From the NCBI GenBank assembly GCA_965660165.1, contig CBFHYU010000018.1, positions 1 to 47,569 on the forward strand: a stretch of DNA of 47,569 nt. The letters are read 5' to 3'. The translations under genes were made by a program, and so were the position numbers. The notes below the pieces were generated by a model. It saw only the letters and a list, made by a program, of their open reading frames with translations. It was not told the DNA's origin and did not search any database. Source of the stretch: WTJO01 sp965660165. Its GTDB lineage: Bacteria; Pseudomonadota; Alphaproteobacteria; Puniceispirillales; Puniceispirillaceae. Positions 14,269 through 22,708 of the stretch are shown here, piece by piece; positions within the stretch are counted from its first letter, which is position 1, and every line of letters starts with the position of its first letter.

Positions 14269-15540
14269 ATGACTACACTTGCCAAAAAACTTATTTCAAA
14301 TGCATGCGGAACAGGTCAACTCAACACAGGGGATATTGTCATCTGTCAGGTTGATTTGGCCATGATTCATGATTCTGGCGGGCCAAGACGGGTGAAACCT
14401 ATTTTGGAACAGCTTGGCAGAAATGTATGGGATAAAGATAAAATTGTGGTAGTGACTGATCATTATGTGCCTGTCGAAAGTGCGGAAACACAAGCTATCC
14501 AGCATCTAACGCGGCAATGGGTTCATGATCAGGAAATCAAAAATTTTTATGATCAGCAAGGTATCTGTCATGTTGTGTTACCAGAAAAAGGGCATATCAG
14601 GCCTGGCATGTTCTGTGTTGGTGGTGACAGCCATTCTCCAACAGGCGGAGCGTTTGGGGCGTATATGTTCGGGATTGGCGCAACAGAAATGGCTGGGGTG
14701 CTAGCCACTGGTGAAATCTGGATAAAAGTGCCGCAAACTATTTTAATTAACTGGCGCGGCAGGTTGCCTGCTTATGTTACTGCCAAAGATATGATGCTTG
14801 CGATTTGCCGAGATATTGGCATGGGGGGCGGGCGCTATCAAGCTATCCAGTTTGCAGGCGAAGCAGTGCATAGCTTGTCAATGCAGGAGCGAATGACACT
14901 ATCGAATATGGCGGCAGAGCTTGGCGCTCAGGCAGGGCTGATTGCACCTGATGAGGTGGTTGCCGAATTTGTGCAGAATGCAGGCGCTGAGATGCCTGAT
15001 GCATGGCGGGATTTCTGTATAGAGACGATTGGCGCTGATGATGAGGCGCTTGATTATGATGCAGAGGCGTTGGCGCCACAAATTGCAGCGCCTCATTCGC
15101 CAGAAAATGCAGATAATGCTGAGGCCTTTCGACATACCAAATTTGATTTAGCCTATATTGGCGCTTGCACAGGGGCGAAATATGTTGATTTGGCCGCTGC
15201 TGCATCGATATTGAAAGGCCGAAAAATAGCGTCTGGCATCACGCTGAAAATTGCGCCTGCCAGCCTGAAAGATCAAAGGCGCGCCGAAGATGACGGCATT
15301 ATGCAGATTCTACAAGATGCAGGGGCAGAATTTTTGGCAAATTCATGCGGTATTTGTGCCGGCTATGGCGCAGATAGGCTGGCAGATAACCAAGTCTGTC
15401 TATCATCTACAGCGCGGAATTTCAAAGGGCGTATGGGCGCGCCTAGCTCTGAGGTTTATCTTGCCTCGCCCTATACGGTGGCGGCGTCTGCTGTTGCTGG
15501 CTCAATGATTGACCCGCGTGAATTGCTAGAGGGGTCATAA
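14269..15540 (+). CDS. Aconitase/IPM-isomerase-type large subunit (LeuC/DmdA-like)
   Basis: A 423-residue iron-sulfur hydro-lyase large subunit of the 3-isopropylmalate/homoaconitate/2,3-dimethylmalate dehydratase group. The three 4Fe-4S cysteines are visible: C300 in IGACTGA, and C360 and C363 in NSCGICAGYG. Other family motifs: VDLAMIHDSGG, VVTDHYVP, MFCVGGDSHSPTGGAFGAYMFGIGATEM and VYLASPYTVAASAVAG. The single domain followed by a separate small-subunit gene matches the LeuCD type, not monomeric aconitase. No leuB or leuA is nearby, and the next genes are a lyase and hydantoinases, so leucine synthesis is unlikely. By order (large subunit, small subunit, lyase) it best fits a 2,3-dimethylmalate or methyl-tricarboxylate hydro-lyase (inference). 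Confidence 0.9.
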   Translation: MTTLAKKLISNACGTGQLNTGDIVICQVDLAMIHDSGGPRRVKPILEQLGRNVWDKDKIVVVTDHYVPVESAETQAIQHLTRQWVHDQEIKNFYDQQGICHVVLPEKGHIRPGMFCVGGDSHSPTGGAFGAYMFGIGATEMAGVLATGEIWIKVPQTILINWRGRLPAYVTAKDMMLAICRDIGMGGGRYQAIQFAGEAVHSLSMQERMTLSNMAAELGAQAGLIAPDEVVAEFVQNAGAEMPDAWRDFCIETIGADDEALDYDAEALAPQIAAPHSPENADNAEAFRHTKFDLAYIGACTGAKYVDLAAAASILKGRKIASGITLKIAPASLKDQRRAEDDGIMQILQDAGAEFLANSCGICAGYGADRLADNQVCLSSTARNFKGRMGAPSSEVYLASPYTVAASAVAGSMIDPRELLEGS

Positions 15541-15543
15541 AAA

Positions 15544-16035
15544 ATGGCTAGGTTATGGCGATTTGACGATACCATCAATACCGATATTCTGGCGCCAGGC
15601 TTTTATATGAAAGCCCCGTTAGCTGAGCTTGCCAGCCATTGTCTGGAGGCAGTGCGGCCTGAATTTGCATCGCAAGTAACAGATGGTGATGTTATTCTGG
15701 CTGGCGAGAATATGGGGGTTGGCTCATCACGAGAGCAGGCAGCAGAAGTGCTGAAATATTTGGGGGTATCTTGTGTGGTTGCGCCAAGCTTTGCAGGCAT
15801 ATTCTATCGAAATGCGATCAATCTGGGTTTGCCTGTTTTTACGCTGTCTGTATCAGATGAGCTAAATGCCACGCTGGTTGATGGCGCTGAAATTAGCTTT
15901 GATTTTGACAGTGCCCAGCTAACTCTACCAGACAATGATATAGCTATTCAGCTTGATCCATTGCCGTCATTTTTGCGTGATTTAATGATAGATGGCGGGC
16001 TGGTGCCGCATCTTGAAAAACGCTTTGCTAGCTGA
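15544..16035 (+). CDS. Aconitase/IPM-isomerase-type small subunit (LeuD/DmdB-like)
   Basis: A 163-residue swivelling small subunit that completes the hydro-lyase with the preceding gene, whose stop is three bases upstream. It starts MARLWRFDDTINTDILAPG, where the D-x-I-N-T-D-I-x-P-G block is typical, then has VILAGENMGVGSSREQA (residues about 50-66), which carries substrate-binding residues, and SFAGIFYRNAINLGLPV. The substrate-specificity loop is the GENMGVGSS segment. The length matches stand-alone LeuD-like proteins of catabolic isomerases (about 160 residues) rather than the 200-residue LeuD of proteobacterial leucine synthesis. Confidence 0.9.
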   Translation: MARLWRFDDTINTDILAPGFYMKAPLAELASHCLEAVRPEFASQVTDGDVILAGENMGVGSSREQAAEVLKYLGVSCVVAPSFAGIFYRNAINLGLPVFTLSVSDELNATLVDGAEISFDFDSAQLTLPDNDIAIQLDPLPSFLRDLMIDGGLVPHLEKRFAS

Positions 16036-16049
16036 ATTAGGGGGGATGC

Positions 16050-16898
16050 ATGTTATCATTGCTTAAAGAAGATGGGTTTGTGCTTGCGCCTGGTATTTAT
16101 GATGCGCTTTCAGGGCTTATTGCCGAGCAAATGGGCGCAAAGGCAGTCTATCTCTCAGGTGCGAGTATCGCCTATACGCGCTTTGGGCGCTCTGATATTG
16201 GGCTGGTATCTGTAAGTGAGGTGCGTGACACGCTAGATGCCATTACAGACAGAATATCGTTACCTGTTATTGTGGATGCAGATACAGGCTTTGGTAATGC
16301 GCTTAATGTGCAGCGCACAGTGCGCAGTTTTGAGCGTGCAGGCGCAACAGCTATCCAGCTTGAAGATCAATCTTTTCCGAAACGGTGCGGCCATCTTGCA
16401 GGCAAAAAGCTAGTCTCTCAAGCAGAGATGGTTGGCAAAATCAAGGCAGCATTAGATGCGCGCGAGCATGACAATACTTTGATTGTTGCCAGAACAGATG
16501 CGCGTGCTGTTGATGGCTTTGAAGCCGCGATTGAACGAGGTGTTGCCTTCAAAGAGGCAGGTGCAGATATTCTATTTATCGAAGCCCCACAATCACGTGC
16601 AGAAATGATGCAGATTACGGCTGAATTTGGCGCAGATATCCCGCTTCTAGCAAATATGGTAGAGGGCGGAAAAACCCCTATCAGCACGGCAGCCGATTTA
16701 CAGCAGATTGGCTATCACATAGCAATTTTTCCTGGCGGTGCAGTGCGTGCTATCTCGCATCATTTGCAACGTTATTATGGTGGGCTTCTAACAGACGGCA
16801 ATAATGACGGGTTTGCAGAACAGATGCATGATTTTAACGGCCTGAACGAGATTATAGGCACTCGCGAGCTGTTAGCGCTTGGCAAGAAATACGAATAA
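16050..16898 (+). CDS. Isocitrate lyase/PEP mutase family C-C lyase (methylisocitrate or dimethylmalate lyase-like)
   Basis: A 282-residue TIM-barrel enzyme of the isocitrate lyase/PEP mutase superfamily. The Mg-binding motif DADTGFGN is at 76-83, IQLEDQSFP follows, and KRCGH at 111-115 holds the catalytic Cys113. This loop marks true C-C lyases (2-methylisocitrate, isocitrate or 2,3-dimethylmalate lyase) and is absent from PEP mutases and oxaloacetate decarboxylases. VARTDARAVDGFEAAIERG and ANMVEGGKTP are also typical. Products would be pyruvate, glyoxylate or a similar keto acid plus a dicarboxylate or propionate. AGGGGGG upstream at about 16037-16042 supports the ATG at 16050. It lies directly after the hydro-lyase pair, making a compact isomerise-then-cleave unit. 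Confidence 0.92.
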   Translation: MLSLLKEDGFVLAPGIYDALSGLIAEQMGAKAVYLSGASIAYTRFGRSDIGLVSVSEVRDTLDAITDRISLPVIVDADTGFGNALNVQRTVRSFERAGATAIQLEDQSFPKRCGHLAGKKLVSQAEMVGKIKAALDAREHDNTLIVARTDARAVDGFEAAIERGVAFKEAGADILFIEAPQSRAEMMQITAEFGADIPLLANMVEGGKTPISTAADLQQIGYHIAIFPGGAVRAISHHLQRYYGGLLTDGNNDGFAEQMHDFNGLNEIIGTRELLALGKKYE

Positions 16899-16929
16899 TC
16901 ACAACGCTATTATCATAAAAGAGCAAAAA

Positions 16930-18591
16930 ATGGACAGTGTTACACTCGCAATTTTGAAAGGTCGGCTTGAACAGATAGCAGATGAAATGGATGCTACGCT
17001 ATTCAGAACAGCCTTTAATCCGATTATCGCAGAAGCCCATGATGCCAGTCATGGTATTTATGATGCAAAAACAGGTGAAACGCTGGTTCAAGGCAAATCT
17101 GGCCTGCCTATTTTCGTGGGTGTAATGGCATTTGCAGTTCGGGCTGTGATTGACAAGGTTGCACAAGATGGCAATTTGCATGAAGGGGATGTGTTTATCT
17201 TCAATGATCCTTATGATGGCGGCACTCATCTTTCAGATTTCCGTCTTGTCAAACCTATCTTCAGAGATGGCGAGGTGTTTTGTTATCTTGCATCGGTAGG
17301 GCATTGGCATGATGTTGGCGGTAATGTGCCTGGTAATTATAATCCAGAAGCACGTGAATCCTTTCAAGAAGGAATGTTGATACCGCCTGTAAAGCTGTTT
17401 GAAGCTGGAATTATGAAACAGGATATTGTTGATATTCTATCTGCTAATTCACGCTTGCCAAATTCCCTTTATGGCGATCTGAATGGCCAGATTAACGCGC
17501 TTGATTTAGGCCATGAGCGGCTTCACGATTTGCTTGATCAATATTCTGAATCCACAGTGCTTGAGGCGCTGTCAGCATTGCGGGGGCGAGCTGAGCAGAT
17601 GATGCGTGAACATCTGCTGAAACTGGGCGGCGCCAAAATAAGCGTTGAAGATTATCTGGATAATGATGGGGTAGAAGATACCCCCTTAAAGCTGGCGCTT
17701 GATATGACCATCACTGATAAGGGCGGTCTAGTGATGGATTTCAGTCGGTCTAGTGATGCGTGTGCAGGCCCTGTAAATATTTCGCGGTCTACCACAATTG
17801 CAGCAACTTATGTGGCGCTAAAGCATATTTTTACAGATGTGCCTGCTAATGCAGGGGTTCTAACACCTGTTGACTTTATAATTCCAGAACAGTCATTCCT
17901 CAGTGTGAAAGCGCCAAAACCTGTGGGCGGATATACCGAAACAATATTGCGGCTAATTGATGTCGTATTTCAAAGCTTTCAGCATGTTGCCCCTGAGAAA
18001 GTTAATGGCTGTGCCTATGGGACGATAAATGCGCTGTCTCTGGCGGGCTATCGCAAAAATGGCAATAGATGGGTGATGTTCTCATTTTTTGGCGGTGGAC
18101 ATGGCGGTCACCCTGAAGGGGATGGGCTTAATCATGGCAATGCCCCTATTTCAACGGCGACTATTCCGCCGCTAGAAATTCTGGAAGCTGCCTATCCTGT
18201 GCAATTTACCCAATGGGCATTGCGACCAGATTCAGGCGGTGATGGCGAATATCGAGGCGGGCTTGGCGCAATTTATGAAATTGAATTGCTAGAAGAAGAA
18301 GCGACTGCCTTTTTGTTTGGCGAGCGCGGAAAATATGCGCCCAAAGGGGTTGTTGGCGGCGGTGATAGCGCCAAAAATATGTTTTGCTATGACAGCGATG
18401 ATGAAGATGCAGTAGCAGGCAAAAAAACGCCGCCGCTTATCTCAAAAATTACGGGCATACCGTTAAAAAAGGGTCAACGTGTCAGGCTTGAAACGCCAGG
18501 CGGAGGCGGGTATGGCGATGCACATAAGCGATCTAAACAGCGCATCGAATATGATTTAGAACAGGGCTATGTAACTCAGGTGAAACAATGA
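16930..18591 (+). CDS. Hydantoinase B/oxoprolinase family subunit (HyuB-like)
   Basis: A 553-residue HyuB subunit, partner of HyuA in ATP-dependent ring-opening amidohydrolases (N-methylhydantoinase, 5-oxoprolinase, caprolactamase) and related to acetone carboxylase. ATG 16930 is preferred to a start inside the lyase gene because it gives the family N-terminus VTLAILKGRLEQIADEMDATLFRTAFNPII and has AAAGAG upstream. Conserved blocks: GDVFIFNDPYDGGTHLSD, VGHWHDVGG, VKLFEAGI, NLRS-like SRLPNSLYGDLNGQI, ARPVGGYTET-like APKPVGGYTETILR, and the C-terminal GGGGYGDA. Candidate metal or catalytic residues (Asp, His in the NDPYDGGTHL and GHWHD blocks) are intact. The stop overlaps the HyuA start in ATGA. 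Confidence 0.92.
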   Translation: MDSVTLAILKGRLEQIADEMDATLFRTAFNPIIAEAHDASHGIYDAKTGETLVQGKSGLPIFVGVMAFAVRAVIDKVAQDGNLHEGDVFIFNDPYDGGTHLSDFRLVKPIFRDGEVFCYLASVGHWHDVGGNVPGNYNPEARESFQEGMLIPPVKLFEAGIMKQDIVDILSANSRLPNSLYGDLNGQINALDLGHERLHDLLDQYSESTVLEALSALRGRAEQMMREHLLKLGGAKISVEDYLDNDGVEDTPLKLALDMTITDKGGLVMDFSRSSDACAGPVNISRSTTIAATYVALKHIFTDVPANAGVLTPVDFIIPEQSFLSVKAPKPVGGYTETILRLIDVVFQSFQHVAPEKVNGCAYGTINALSLAGYRKNGNRWVMFSFFGGGHGGHPEGDGLNHGNAPISTATIPPLEILEAAYPVQFTQWALRPDSGGDGEYRGGLGAIYEIELLEEEATAFLFGERGKYAPKGVVGGGDSAKNMFCYDSDDEDAVAGKKTPPLISKITGIPLKKGQRVRLETPGGGGYGDAHKRSKQRIEYDLEQGYVTQVKQ

Positions 18592-20639
18592 CTAGCAAGA
18601 TGGTGATCGGTGTTGATGTTGGAGGCACTTTTACAGATATTTTGGCATTTGATGAAGCCTCTGGCACGGTAAGGGTGGCAAAAACGCCCTCAACCAGAGG
18701 CGATCAGTCGGCCGGGTTTCTTGAGGGAATTCTGAGTGTTACAGATGAGCTATCCGCAGTTGCGACTATTATTCATGGCACCACTGTTGCGACCAATGCC
18801 CTGCTGGAGCGCAAAGGCGCAAAGACAGGCATTATCACCACCGCAGGGTTTCGTGATGTGCTTGAAATGCGGCGGCGTGACAGGCCTGAAACATGGGGCT
18901 TATGGGGGCAATTCACGCCTGTTGTGGAACGTCAGCATAGACTTGAAGTAACAGAACGCACCTTGGCTGATGGCACTATTCGTCAGCCAGTTGATGAAGC
19001 AGGGGTAGCTAAGGCGGCGCAAAAATTGCTGGATGCTGGGTGCGATTCAGTATGTTTATTTTTCATAAATGGCTATGCAAACCCTCAAAATGAGCAAATT
19101 GCTGCCCGTATTATTCGGGATATCTGGCCAAATGAACATGTTAGCGTTGCCACAGAAATTCTGCCAGAAATCAGAGAGTTTGAGCGTTGTTCAACAGCTA
19201 CCTTAAATGCCTATTTGCAACCCCCTGTAGCCAGCTATTTGTCCAGACTGGAAGACAGAATTTCAGCCCAAAAAGCAACGTCAGAAATTCTGATTGTGCA
19301 ATCAAATGGCGGGGTGATGTCTGTGGATACCGCAAAATCGCTACCTATCAAGACAGCATTATCTGGCCCTGCTGCAGGGGTGGTAGCCGCCCGCCAAATT
19401 GCCTCTGCTGCTGGGTTTGAGAATATTATAACAGGTGATATGGGCGGCACCTCGTTTGATGTGTCTTTGGTCGCAGATGGCCAGAATATGCTTACCTCGC
19501 AAGCCAATATTGATTTTGGCATGACTATTCGTGTGCCTATGATAGAGATGAGCACAATAGGCGCGGGTGGCGGCTCTATTGCGCATATTGACGAAACAGG
19601 TCTGTTGGAAATAGGTCCTGAATCAGCTGGTTCAGATCCTGGCCCTGTATGTTATGGCATGGGTAATAGCCGCCCTACTGTTACAGATGCTAATCTGGTA
19701 CTTGGCAGAATTGATGCTAGCAATCCAATAGGCGGGAAACATAAAGCGTTGGATAGACAAGCCGCAATAGCTGCTATTAACACCCATATTGCTGAACCGC
19801 TTGGGCTAACTGAATATGACGCCGCAGAAGCCATTATCAAAGTAGCCAATGCAAAAATGGGGGGCGCTATCAGGTTGATTTCAATCGAGCGAGGATATGA
19901 TCCAAAACAATTTGCGATGATGCCCTTTGGCGGCGGCGGCGCGCTACATACAGGGGCATTGATGCGGGATATTGGTCTGGGCGCTTCTGTGGTGCCACGA
20001 TATCCGGGCGTAAATTCTGCGTTGGGATGTGTGATGTCAGATTTGCGGCATGATGAAGTGCGTACTATGAACCTTATGCTAGATGATCTGGATTGTGCGG
20101 GTCTAGCTGAGATGATTTCGGATATTTCGGCAGGGTCAATCAAACGGGTGCAACATACAAAAGCAAAGCTGGTTTCAATCGAACGGATTATTGAGTTAGA
20201 TATGCTCTATTTGGGGCAATCCCATTCAGTTGCAGTAGCTATTTCTGATGATCTTGATAGCTTGTCAATTGAGTCAATCCGAGATGCATTTTCTCAAGCC
20301 TACGCAAAATCCTATAGCCGCCCGCTATCAGGTATTCCTGTTCGGATATTAAATCTAAGAGTGTCTGTTGTTGGCGTGCGGCCAGCAATTGATTTGCAGA
20401 TACTTGCACGAGGTGAGCGTGCTGATACTATTGAGCAATGCATCCGTGCCAGCCAAGATATTTATGCAGATGGTAGCTGGCATAAAGGGCAGATTATTGA
20501 CAGGCTTCGCTTGCCAGAAGGCGCAGAAATACATGGACCAGCCTTGCTGGTACAGCCTGACGCCACAATCTATCTTGATCCGTTTATCAGCGCGAAGGTA
20601 GATAGTTTTGGCAATATTATTATGACTGAAAAGGGCTAG
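18588..20639 (+). CDS. Hydantoinase A/oxoprolinase family subunit (HyuA-like)
   Basis: A 683-residue HyuA subunit carrying the ATP-dependent kinase-like half of the hydantoinase/oxoprolinase complex. An acetate/sugar-kinase fold motif GVDVGGTFTD is at residues 8-17, then HGTTVATNALLERKGAKTGIITT, RRRDRPETWGLWG, FLQSNGG-like IVQSNGGVMS, and a second phosphate motif ITGDMGGTSFDVSLV. Later come TIGAGGGSIAHID and GGGGALHTGALMRD. It has the domain order Hydant_A_N, Hydantoinase_A and C-terminal domain with normal length. Together with HyuB it should hydrolyse ATP to open a cyclic amide or imide, or carboxylate a ketone. The real substrate is unknown; neighbours argue for a ring that ends up as a branched dicarboxylate. 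Confidence 0.93.
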   Translation: MTSKMVIGVDVGGTFTDILAFDEASGTVRVAKTPSTRGDQSAGFLEGILSVTDELSAVATIIHGTTVATNALLERKGAKTGIITTAGFRDVLEMRRRDRPETWGLWGQFTPVVERQHRLEVTERTLADGTIRQPVDEAGVAKAAQKLLDAGCDSVCLFFINGYANPQNEQIAARIIRDIWPNEHVSVATEILPEIREFERCSTATLNAYLQPPVASYLSRLEDRISAQKATSEILIVQSNGGVMSVDTAKSLPIKTALSGPAAGVVAARQIASAAGFENIITGDMGGTSFDVSLVADGQNMLTSQANIDFGMTIRVPMIEMSTIGAGGGSIAHIDETGLLEIGPESAGSDPGPVCYGMGNSRPTVTDANLVLGRIDASNPIGGKHKALDRQAAIAAINTHIAEPLGLTEYDAAEAIIKVANAKMGGAIRLISIERGYDPKQFAMMPFGGGGALHTGALMRDIGLGASVVPRYPGVNSALGCVMSDLRHDEVRTMNLMLDDLDCAGLAEMISDISAGSIKRVQHTKAKLVSIERIIELDMLYLGQSHSVAVAISDDLDSLSIESIRDAFSQAYAKSYSRPLSGIPVRILNLRVSVVGVRPAIDLQILARGERADTIEQCIRASQDIYADGSWHKGQIIDRLRLPEGAEIHGPALLVQPDATIYLDPFISAKVDSFGNIIMTEKG

Positions 20640-20642
20640 TAT

Positions 20643-21272
20643 ATGGCAGAATCCAACAACAGGCTGAATCCTGCAACAACCGCTATTTTGATTGTTGATC
20701 TTCAAAATGATTTTCTTGATCCAAACGGGGCTTATGGGCGGGCAGGACAGACAAGTCCAGAAATCGCCGCCCTTCCTGAGCGGCTTCTGCCATTGCTTGA
20801 AACAGTGCGGCGAGCAGGCGGATGGATAGTATCTACCCAATTTACCCTTGTGCCAGGCAAAGAAGGAGAGCCATTTATCTCAGCGCATCTTAAAAGATTG
20901 CGCCCCTTTCTTAAAAAGGGTGATTTTGCACCGTCATCATGGGGCAATAGCCTTGTTGATATGCTTCAGCCTGCCGATATTACGGTTGAAAAAGTGGCCT
21001 ATTCAGCTTTTTATCAAACAAGAATGGAATTTGCACTTTCACGCGCAGGAATACAGACTTTGATGGTATGCGGTATTGTCACAAATGGCGGGGTAGCCTC
21101 AACTGTCAGAGATGCACATGTTCGGGATTTTCATACTATCACGCTAGCAGATGGCTGTGCAGCATTCACGCCAGAAACCCACGAAATCGCGATTAAATCG
21201 CTCTCCTCTGTAGGCGAGGTGATGACAGTTGCAGAGGCCATAACAGCATTCGAAAGCCAGAAGGTTATCTGA
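20643..21272 (+). CDS. Isochorismatase-fold hydrolase homolog, nucleophilic Cys replaced by Gly
   Basis: A 209-residue isochorismatase-like protein, the family of N-carbamoylsarcosine amidohydrolase, ureidoacrylate hydrolase and nicotinamidase. Two of the catalytic triad are present: Asp19 in ILIVDLQNDF and Lys117 in VEKVAYSAFY. The nucleophile position, normally Cys in T-N-x-C-V, reads TNGGVASTVRDAH, with Gly150 there. Isochorismatases of the siderophore type also lack Cys, so catalysis with water is possible, but amidase chemistry by the usual thioester route is not. It starts three bases after HyuA and therefore belongs to the same operon; in creatinine catabolism a Cys-containing relative follows N-methylhydantoinase. 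Confidence 0.88.
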   Translation: MAESNNRLNPATTAILIVDLQNDFLDPNGAYGRAGQTSPEIAALPERLLPLLETVRRAGGWIVSTQFTLVPGKEGEPFISAHLKRLRPFLKKGDFAPSSWGNSLVDMLQPADITVEKVAYSAFYQTRMEFALSRAGIQTLMVCGIVTNGGVASTVRDAHVRDFHTITLADGCAAFTPETHEIAIKSLSSVGEVMTVAEAITAFESQKVI

Positions 21273-21280
21273 TACACACT

Positions 21281-22708
21281 ATGCCAACTATCATCAAACA
21301 GAATGACTTACAGGCTGATATTGAGATTGACTGCCTTATTATTGGTGGAGGGGCGGCGGGTCTTACAGCTGGGCTTGCCGCACAACAGGCAGGGCTTAGT
21401 GTGTTGGTTGCAGAAAGAGACGCCAGTATTTCAGGCTCAACAGCCTTATCATCAGGGCTTATCCCTGCGGCTGAGACGAATGCTCAGAAACGCCAAAAGA
21501 TAGAAGATACTGCTGATAGGTTTTTTGATGATATTATGGCCAAGAATAAGCATCAGGCAGATGCTGATCATGTTAGGCGCTGTATCACAGGCGCAAGGGC
21601 AGCGATTGACTGGCTAGAAGCAGAATATGATATACCTTTTCATGTGCTGGATAGTTTTTTATATCCAGGCCATAGCCATTACAGAATGCATGCCGTGCCA
21701 GAAGTTACAGGCGAAGCGCTGGTCAGGCGGCTTGAGCAGGCGGCATTGACACATGATATTCTGATAGCCTGTAATCTAAGAATAGTAGCGCTGATCATCT
21801 CAGATGCTGGTGACGTGATTGGTGCGCAGGCAGAACGACCAGACGGCACTGCTGAGAGAATTGCCGCAAAATCCGTTATTCTGGCATGTAATGGCTATGG
21901 TGGTAATCCAGCATTGGTCGCAGAACATATTCCTGAAATGAAAGATGCCTTATATTTTGGCCATGCTGGCAATCAGGGAGAGGCGGTGTTGTGGGGGCAG
22001 GCGTTAGGGGCATCTCTTGCCCATCTATCTGGATATCAGGGGCATGGGTCTGTTGCGCATCCGCATGGTATTTTGGTGACATGGGCCTTGATGATGGAAG
22101 GTGGTATTCAGGTAAATGTGAATGGTAAGCGGTTTTCAAACGAGCATCATGGCTATTCTGAACAAGCCGTTAATGTGCTATCGCAGCCTCAGCAAATTGC
22201 CTATAACATATTTGATGCGCGACTATCCGCCCTTGGCGCAGAGTTTGAAGATTTCAGAAATGCAGAAGCATGTGGCGCTGTGATCACTGACCAGACATTA
22301 GCTGGATTAGCGCAAAAAATCGGTTTAGATGCAGATGCTCTGGAACAGACAGTAGCAGAATGTGACAGCTTTGCACTGGCAGGCAAAACTGATAATTTTG
22401 GCAGAACATTCTCAGCAGACAAACGGCTAGCCCCGCCTTTTGCCGCCGTAAAGGTGACAGGCGCCCTATTTCATACCCAAGGCGGGCTAGTAATAAATGA
22501 TAATGCGCAAGTGTTACGCGCTGATGGTTCAGCTATCTCTGGGCTGTATGCGTGTGGCGGGGCAGCGTGCGGTGTTTCAGGCCCTGATGTATCTGGCTAT
22601 CTGTCTGGAAACGGGCTTCTAACAGCCCTCTCTCTTGGGTATATTGCTGGCCATCATGTTGCAAAGCGTTCTAATTCTGATCATCGGAGGCCAGATAGTC
22701 ATGTCTAG
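21281..22708 (+). CDS. FAD-dependent oxidoreductase, fumarate reductase/KstD type
   Basis: A 475-residue flavoprotein of the fumarate reductase/succinate dehydrogenase/3-ketosteroid dehydrogenase family. FAD Rossmann motif CLIIGGGAAGLTAGLAAQQAG at about residues 18-38, then AERDASISGSTALSSG, the family loop for FAD binding. GYGGNPALV and HAGNQGEAVLWGQALGA are in the middle. The C-terminal fingerprint is GLYACGGAACGVSGPDVSGYLSGNGLLTAL. It lacks haem-binding or signal sequences, so it is probably a soluble dehydrogenase or reductase. By length (about 470) and type it could act on a small dicarboxylate or tricarboxylate, as tricarballylate dehydrogenase does. Co-transcribed with hyuBA and the isochorismatase-like gene; the last eight bases overlap the next gene. 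Confidence 0.88.
   Translation: MPTIIKQNDLQADIEIDCLIIGGGAAGLTAGLAAQQAGLSVLVAERDASISGSTALSSGLIPAAETNAQKRQKIEDTADRFFDDIMAKNKHQADADHVRRCITGARAAIDWLEAEYDIPFHVLDSFLYPGHSHYRMHAVPEVTGEALVRRLEQAALTHDILIACNLRIVALIISDAGDVIGAQAERPDGTAERIAAKSVILACNGYGGNPALVAEHIPEMKDALYFGHAGNQGEAVLWGQALGASLAHLSGYQGHGSVAHPHGILVTWALMMEGGIQVNVNGKRFSNEHHGYSEQAVNVLSQPQQIAYNIFDARLSALGAEFEDFRNAEACGAVITDQTLAGLAQKIGLDADALEQTVAECDSFALAGKTDNFGRTFSADKRLAPPFAAVKVTGALFHTQGGLVINDNAQVLRADGSAISGLYACGGAACGVSGPDVSGYLSGNGLLTALSLGYIAGHHVAKRSNSDHRRPDSHV

Noticed and set aside
14269..16035. Leucine biosynthesis leuC and leuD
   Set aside because: The cluster lacks leuA and leuB, the small subunit is of the short catabolic type, and the neighbours are a lyase and hydantoinase subunits.
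19652..20143. Reverse open frame of 163 codons inside hyuA
   Set aside because: It is fully antisense to conserved HyuA motifs; its apparent low-complexity Pro/Ser content mirrors the Gly/Ala-rich sense strand.
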